A DNA stretch of 64,000 nucleotides from Pinus tabuliformis (taxonomy: Eukaryota; Streptophyta; Pinopsida; Pinales; Pinaceae). The notes beneath the pieces were generated by a model, which searched no databases, was not told the origin of the DNA, and saw nothing but the letters and a program-made list of their open reading frames with translations. Where the stretch lies: assembly GCA_031772625.1 (NCBI GenBank), contig CM062815.1, forward strand, positions 916,824,979-916,888,978. The letters run 5' to 3'. How positions within the stretch are numbered: position 1 is the stretch's first letter; each line of letters opens with the position of its first letter. Shown here piece by piece: positions 58,887-64,000 of the stretch. The position numbers were made by a program, and so were the translations under genes.

Positions 58887-59901
58887 ATTCTATCACGTCA
58901 TTAGTTCATTAAAAGGCTATGTGCATCACTAATCTACAATCAACTTGAAAGAAATTTATGTACACTAATATACATGTTTTTAAAAAAAGAAATAAAATGC
59001 ATCAATTTAAAAAGACATCTGTACATTAATATACATGAAATAAGAAAAAGAAATGCAAGAAATTAAAGTGACAACTATACAAGGCAGGGGCCCTCTACCA
59101 CCTATGAAATCAAAGCAAAATTAAACACACTTGCATGAATTAAAATTGCATGAATGAAAAATCTAATCTATCTTACATTCTACAAAACAATATTTACAAA
59201 ATGAAATCTACTCTACCTTACATTCTAATACGCTCCATGACATCTACTTCACATCTCCTTCCATGTTGAGAACATCAAAGCTTTATTGAATTCTTCAAAA
59301 GTAAAAAGTACAACAAAGTTCTTCAAAGCTTTCAAAAGCCATCAAGGAAGAACTACAAACTTAAGAACTAGGGACTAAAAAGACTAAAAAGGACTAACAA
59401 ATGAAGGAGAGAGATCTCCTATTTATACAGAAAGATGAGAACCATCTCATTAATGATAGTCCATGAATCTCTCCCTCTACCTCTAGAGTCCTAATCAAAA
59501 TAGGAACTGATAAGACACATGTCTTTTTAGAGTTACAATACAATTAGGAGATGTGACACATATCCTCATGATCCCATGATTCTTTCCAACCAAATTCGAA
59601 TTTGGCCTTAGAGTGCCACATAAGGGTCTTCTAGAAGCCTCCTTTCAACCTACACATGTCAAAAATCTCAACCCATTTGTTAGGTACAAGCATATGCACA
59701 TTATTTTCTAATGTTTAACCACAAATTCACTTAAAAGGCTTAGAAATAATAAATATTGGAAAAACATAAAGGTGGCCCAATGATAATGAAAGTGAGATGA
59801 ATGTGGTGACATAGTAGTGAAATGGAGGTGAAATGGAGGTGATATAATGGACATAATAGTGAAAGTGTAATGGAAATGAATGACATTTTCAAGACTCAAC
59901 A
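58887..59901 (-). repeat. LTR fragment D
   Basis: Corresponds to about 50944-51958 of the full LTR and keeps the LTR start TGTTGAGTCTTG at the outer boundary. Together with C it makes a 5' LTR carrying a roughly 550-bp internal duplication. A 30-bp patch of LTR-derived sequence (58857-58886, including AACTTGAAAGAAATTTATGT) joins C and D. Confidence 0.92.
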
Positions 59902-61536
59902 ACCTGGTCAATTTTCACGGAGGAAATGATAACACATTATGAGGATACAAAGAGAAACACCTTCTTTAGCCAATTGATAAATCTCAAACAAAAGGGTTCA
60001 ATGGAAGAGCACATTGAGGACTTTCAAAATTTGAATATAAGGGTAAATGATATTCCAGAGAAGCAAAGGATTGATGTCTTCATAGGTACTTTAAAGGATA
60101 ACATTCAACATGAGGTTCATCTTTAGGAACCTGATTCATTGGAGAATGCATTCAGGTGGGCAAGAAAAATTGAAAGCGAAAGTATGGAAATAAGGAATCT
60201 CACCACTCATGAATATAATCATGGAAGTGTTTCTTCTCCTAGCCTTCCACAACCTACAAGGGTGACACCACAAAAATTGGAAGAAAAAAGAGAAAAAAGG
60301 CTTTATTACAATTGTGATAGAAAATGCACTAAAGGTCATAAGTGTGCTACGAAGAAATTATTTTACATAGATTATGAAGAGGAGGATGAAAAGGATCAAG
60401 AAACATCAAAAGAAGAGGATATAAATTGGGAACCAACCCCAGAGAAGGATGAAATGAATCTGACCATATCTTGTAAAGCATTGGCAAGAATTACCACTCC
60501 TCAAACTCTCAAGATAGAAGCACATATCAAGAAGAAAAAAGTTCAAGAAGTGCAAGATCACATCGAGAAAGAAGAAATGAATCCAACCATATCTTGTAAT
60601 GCATTGGCCAGAATTACCACTCCTCAAACTATCAAGATAGAAGGACATATCAAGAAGAAAAATGTTCAAGAAGTGAAAGATCACATTGAGCATCAAGAAA
60701 TGAATTTGACCATATCTTGTAAAGCATTGGAAGAAATTACCGCTCCTCAAACTCTAAAGATAGAAGGACATTTCAAGAAGAAAAAGGTTCAAGCAGTGAA
60801 AGATCACATCGAGCATCAACAACAAGTTCTCCAACTTTTAAAGGATAACGCCACTTTGGTGCAGAATCGAATGAAACAACAGGTAGATCAACATCATAGT
60901 GAAAAATGTTTTGATGTAAGTGATTGGGTATTTTTATGGCTACATCTCAAGCGAGCTATTTATGAGAAGGAAATGTTGGCAATACTACATGCACTTAAAA
61001 AATGGTGACCATACCCAATGGGAAGAAACTTCAAGGTAAAAATGGATCATGATAGTCTTAAATACTTTTTAGAACAAATATTGTCTTTAGAAGAACAGAA
61101 AAAATGGGTCGCAAATATGTTGGGTTATGACTTTGACATCATCTATAGAAAAGGGAAGCAAAATTTTGTTGCAGATGCATTCTCAAGAAAGGATGAGGAT
61201 GTGGAAGCATTATTTTGTGCTATTTCTATTATCCAACTAGATTGGATAAACGAAGCAAGGGATGAATGGAAGAAGGACGAAGAAGTGTGGCCACTCATTC
61301 AAAAGTTGCAGAAGATCCCAATTCAAACAATATTTCCAGAATTTGAATAGGAAGGAAAAATCATATTGGAACCTGGAGTAGTCACAGAAACAAGAACTCG
61401 ACAGCTACAAAATAGATCAATTTTAGAGTATCTCATCAAGTGGAAGAACTTACCCACTGAAGATTCCACATAGGAGGACAAGAATTTATACAAAAGCATC
61501 AAGAACTACTCAAGCGTTGAGGACAACACTTTTTGA
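59902..61536 (+). pseudogene. Rearranged gypsy polyprotein (gag to chromodomain)
   Basis: One frame runs the whole length with four in-frame stops: TAG at 60124 (in place of Trp before EPDS), TGA at 61006 (in place of Arg after KKW), TAG at 61348 and TAG at 61471 (in place of Trp before ED). Order: gag (WSIFTEEMITHYEDTKRNTF, KQKGSMEEHIEDFQ), a zinc knuckle YYNCDRKCTKGHKC whose first Cys is Tyr, an acidic linker, a 41-residue unit present three times, an integrase-tail piece (LVQNRMKQQVDQHHSE, DWVFLWL), RNase H (YEKEMLAILHALKKW, KVKMDHDSLKYFLEQ, YRKGKQNFVADAFSRK), then a chromodomain-like end (SILEYLIKWKNLPTEDST). RT and the integrase core are missing and the tail piece precedes RNase H, unlike normal gypsy order. 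Confidence 0.88.
60451..60819 (+). repeat. Triplicated 123-bp coding unit (41 residues x 3)
   Basis: Units at 60451-60573, 60574-60696 and 60697-60819 each read EMNxTISCxALxxIT(T/A)PQ, then T(L/I)KIExHxKKKxVQ, then xVxDHIExx. The first part resembles the start of the gypsy protease domain, which lacks its DSG active site; the last part (VQEVKDHIEHQ) resembles the integrase C-terminus. The frame is kept across all junctions. Confidence 0.9.
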
Positions 61537-61548
61537 AGGAGAGGGGCA
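61537..61548 (+). other. Polypurine tract of gypsy element
   Basis: AGGAGAGGGGCA immediately before TGTTAGG of the 3' LTR. Confidence 0.8.
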
Positions 61549-61881
61549 TGTTAGGTCCCTATACTACTAGTGTAACCCCTTATTGTTATTAGTACAACCC
61601 CATTATTATATTGTTGTGCCCATGTATACTCCATATTGTCATTATTGTGCCCCATAGAAGCCTACTATTGTTATTGTTGTGCCCTTACATTATTATTGTT
61701 ATGTCGGCTCTGGTTATATTATGACCCCTTAGACTCCTATATATAGGAAGGAGGTCTTATCATTTGTATCATCCAAGAATTGTTCATTTGTGTAATGTAA
61801 AGGAGGTTGCCCCCTCGAAGAGGCTGAATTCTAAGGCGTTCAACTATATTTTATATCTTTTTTTGAGTTGGTTTCATAATA
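61549..61881 (+). repeat. 3' LTR of gypsy element
   Basis: 333 bp, TGTTAGG to ATAATA (the 5' copy ends ATAACA), followed by the target duplication GTGGG. Confidence 0.93.
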
Positions 61882-61886
61882 GTGGG

Positions 61887-64000
61887 TTGAAGAGACCAAA
61901 GGTAGAGTAAAGCATCATGTCTTGTTTACACTTTCTTCTATTTCAATTTCGTAGGAGAATACTTCCCAGGGGTGATCTAAATAATTCAAGGCATGAAAAA
62001 ATTGAAACTGGTTTTCCAAATTTACAAGGTAAAAAATTCATATTGTCTTCTACTTTGCTTATTATACGAATAAGTGATTTTTAACATGAATGTTGGTAAT
62101 TTGATTCTTAGGGATATAAAAAATCCTTGTAGTATGAGAAACACCCACTTCTTTCATGTTTATAAAGGCTACTTCCAATTGTTGTGGTAATATCAATCTT
62201 TTTTGTGAAATAAACAATTATAAACTAACACAACCATATTAATAAAGTGGTTGATATAGGTCAATTGGTGCATTAATACTATGAGTACCTATACTTGTCA
62301 TATTTAATACATCCTGCCATGCCTCATGATGTCTTATTTTACCCCCTTGATTTTCCAACTTTGAAACATCACTTAACATTACCATCTCTTTTTTGACATA
62401 ATCATGAAGACTTCTGTTTAGTGTGAATAATATTTAAAAATTTGATAGGTAATTATTATTTCTATGTCAAATTCTCTCATTTGTATGTATCATCTAAGGA
62501 TTGTGATCATAAAAAAGCTAGTAATCGAGGTGTGTGCAGTTCTTGCACTCCATAGAGATCCTACACCAGATTTAAAGTACGTGTGGACCACTTTATCATC
62601 TGAGCTTGCAATAGAGGCCAATCCCAGTTAGCAGTATGAGCACATGTTCGAGACTATTTTGGAACCTAGCTAACAGTCAAAGGCATGCTTGTCTTTCACT
62701 GACAGTTATAGGCCGAGGAAAGAGGGATCATTTTCTTAAACAATATTTCATGTAATATAATTGACCTCCCTATTTTGATCGTGACTCTATCAATTTTTTG
62801 TCGATGGAAAATTGTTGTGATTTGATTGTTCATCTTGTTTGTAATGGATTGTCTTGTCTAGATCCAAATTTGTATTGTAAAGATTTATATAAACCAAGCC
62901 ATCGCTTCGAGCTAGGCTGGAAATATTATTGGAGTGATCTGCGATAGCTCTCTATCAGTTTAGACTCAAGTAAAACTCCCTTTCTAGGCACTAGAATCTT
63001 CTCTCTCCACAAGATGTAAAACCACACTGTGCTTTTAATTGGAAGATTATATGCTAGGTTTACATTTTTAATCTCTGCACAACTTGACTTTGTAATTTGA
63101 TATTTTTTCCTATTGGCAATGACATGGTTGGGAGCTGCCCCAACCCAACTCGTTTTCCTCTTTGGTTGCCCTTAATTTGTGTTTAGATCTACACTCAGCT
63201 TTTGCTATTTTAAAGACTGGTGTTTTTACTTTTAGACCTAATAGTTTTTTGTAGAAAAATATTACATACTCTGTATTAATTTTATATATCTAGGTCTGGA
63301 AACAAAACGATAATAAAATCAATCCATGAATATTATGTTTACATAAGAGAAAATCCAGCTGTATTGTTTTGCTCGACAAAGGTAATTTTGAGCGGTTTTT
63401 AGGGCTAGACCATTTCATTGATTTACAATATGTGTAGTCTATTGACCCATAAACGCGAGTGCATTAGAAGTCATCTCATTAAGTTATATTTCACTTTGCA
63501 TTATATGCAAATCCTGTATCGAAAGGTAACGTGAATTGTATCAAGAGTTTTTGAGTTGCATTGTGTGACTTTACATAAATTGTAATGGTTTCAGTCTTTT
63601 ATATATTGTTGTTGGGCTTGCGAAATTCACAATGGTGGTATTTCAACATGTGTGATGTGTTGTCCCATTTTTTATGATATGACGTTCAAGTAAATGTTTG
63701 ATTATTTATCCAAGCAATTTTGAGTGATGGTTTATGCTATGTTCCTTTAATACTCCTTTTCCATAGTCCATTTAGAATGTAGGCATATTTTCTTATAAAG
63801 GTGTAAATCCTGTAGGGAGCATCAATGGATTTATTTGTAATTTTTATGAATGAATAGTTGTCAGAACCCAATGCTCACTCAAGTTAATGTTTTCATAATG
63901 AACTAGAGTGTACCTGGAGCATTCATCATTAAAATATGATGCATATTTATCTCAATCTTGAATGCATTATATTATTCTGCCTACATTTACACAAATATTT
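61887..64000. other. AT-rich DNA to window end, nothing recognised
   Basis: No open frame of notable length, no domain and no clear repeat. It is probably the right flank of the sequence into which the gypsy element inserted. Confidence 0.45.

Larger units (their letters stand above)
50502..59901 (-). mobile_element. Nested LARD-like LTR retrotransposon with scrambled 5' LTR
   Basis: Minus-strand order: 5' LTR region (59901-56784), primer site TGGCGCCGTTGCCGGGGA (56780-56763, tRNA-Asp type), an internal region of about 4.8 kb, purine tract AGTTGGGGGGTA (51970-51959), and 3' LTR (51958-50502). It interrupts the gypsy gag with target duplication ACCTT on the left (50497-50501) and ACCTG on the right (59902-59906). 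No gag, RT or integrase is recognisable, which fits the large non-autonomous LARD class or a heavily decayed element. The 5' LTR region is three fragments plus a tRNA-like sequence. Confidence 0.9.
49404..61881 (+). mobile_element. Gypsy-type LTR retrotransposon split by a nested element
   Basis: Two 333-bp LTRs (49404-49736 and 61549-61881) share TGTTAGGTCCCT starts and are flanked by a perfect 5-bp duplication GTGGG (49399-49403 and 61882-61886). A primer site follows the 5' LTR and the polypurine GGAGAGGGGCA precedes the 3' LTR. Without the 9.4-kb nested insertion the element is only about 3.1 kb, so it is an internally deleted, non-autonomous chromovirus-like derivative with gag, partial protease, RNase H and chromodomain pieces but no RT or integrase core. 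The LTRs are very alike, so the insertion is not ancient. Confidence 0.93.

Noticed and set aside
60406..60750. 114-codon minus-strand frame
   Set aside because: Shadow of the triplicated unit in the gypsy frame on the plus strand.

Overview
The window looks like nuclear DNA of a large-genome seed plant, most probably a conifer. It is AT-rich and packed with decayed retroelements. It carries remnants of Toll-type resistance-gene leucine-rich repeats (LRRs), a receptor-kinase fragment, and a Penelope-like reverse transcriptase piece; in land plants such elements are known mainly from conifers (the Dryad lineage). I see no bacterial operons, no CRISPR array and no intact conventional host protein gene. 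Almost every recognisable coding region is a pseudogene with stops or frameshifts.

Layout. 550-4794: decayed Ty1/copia element lacking its 5' LTR, abutting an LRR pseudogene (4795-5399); a second, worse copy of the same LRR C-terminus lies at 6719-6955. 7264-14466: essentially full-length LINE on the minus strand, bounded by a 17-bp target-site duplication (TSD), with ORF1 and ORF2 overlapping as TAATG. 14484-29890: AT-rich DNA holding two related LTR-like repeats (19320-20767 and 26870-28179), a LINE ORF1 fragment that carries a ubiquitin-like domain in frame with DUF4283 (23009-23806), and a minisatellite (28700-29095). 29896-31104: solo LTR with perfect 5-bp TSD. 32314-35195: non-autonomous gag-only LTR element on the minus strand. 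35325-35594: Penelope-like RT fragment. 36877-37465: element with long terminal inverted repeats. 38865-42130 and 44100-48445: two copies of a segmental direct duplication, separated by TRIM-like pieces and a kinase fragment.

49404-61881 is a nested structure. A gypsy-type element with two 333-bp LTRs and perfect TSD (GTGGG) is split inside gag by a 9.4-kb minus-strand LTR element that lacks recognisable retroviral genes (LARD-like). That inner element has a tRNA-Asp primer site, a polypurine tract and TSD ACCTG/ACCTT. Its 5' LTR region is scrambled into three LTR fragments and contains an almost complete tRNA-Glu(CTC) sequence with an encoded CCA, fused to a partial primer-binding site. The outer gypsy element has a rearranged single reading frame (gag, protease start fused to an integrase-tail piece and triplicated, RNase H, chromodomain).

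The elements do not form a pathway; the window is a record of insertion, nesting, template switching and decay. Many in-frame stops sit where tryptophan codons are expected (TGG to TAG/TGA), as expected for cytosine-methylation decay of silenced DNA. The points most worth a second look are the ubiquitin-like/DUF4283 fusion, the tRNA-Glu/LTR chimera and the triplicated protease/integrase module.
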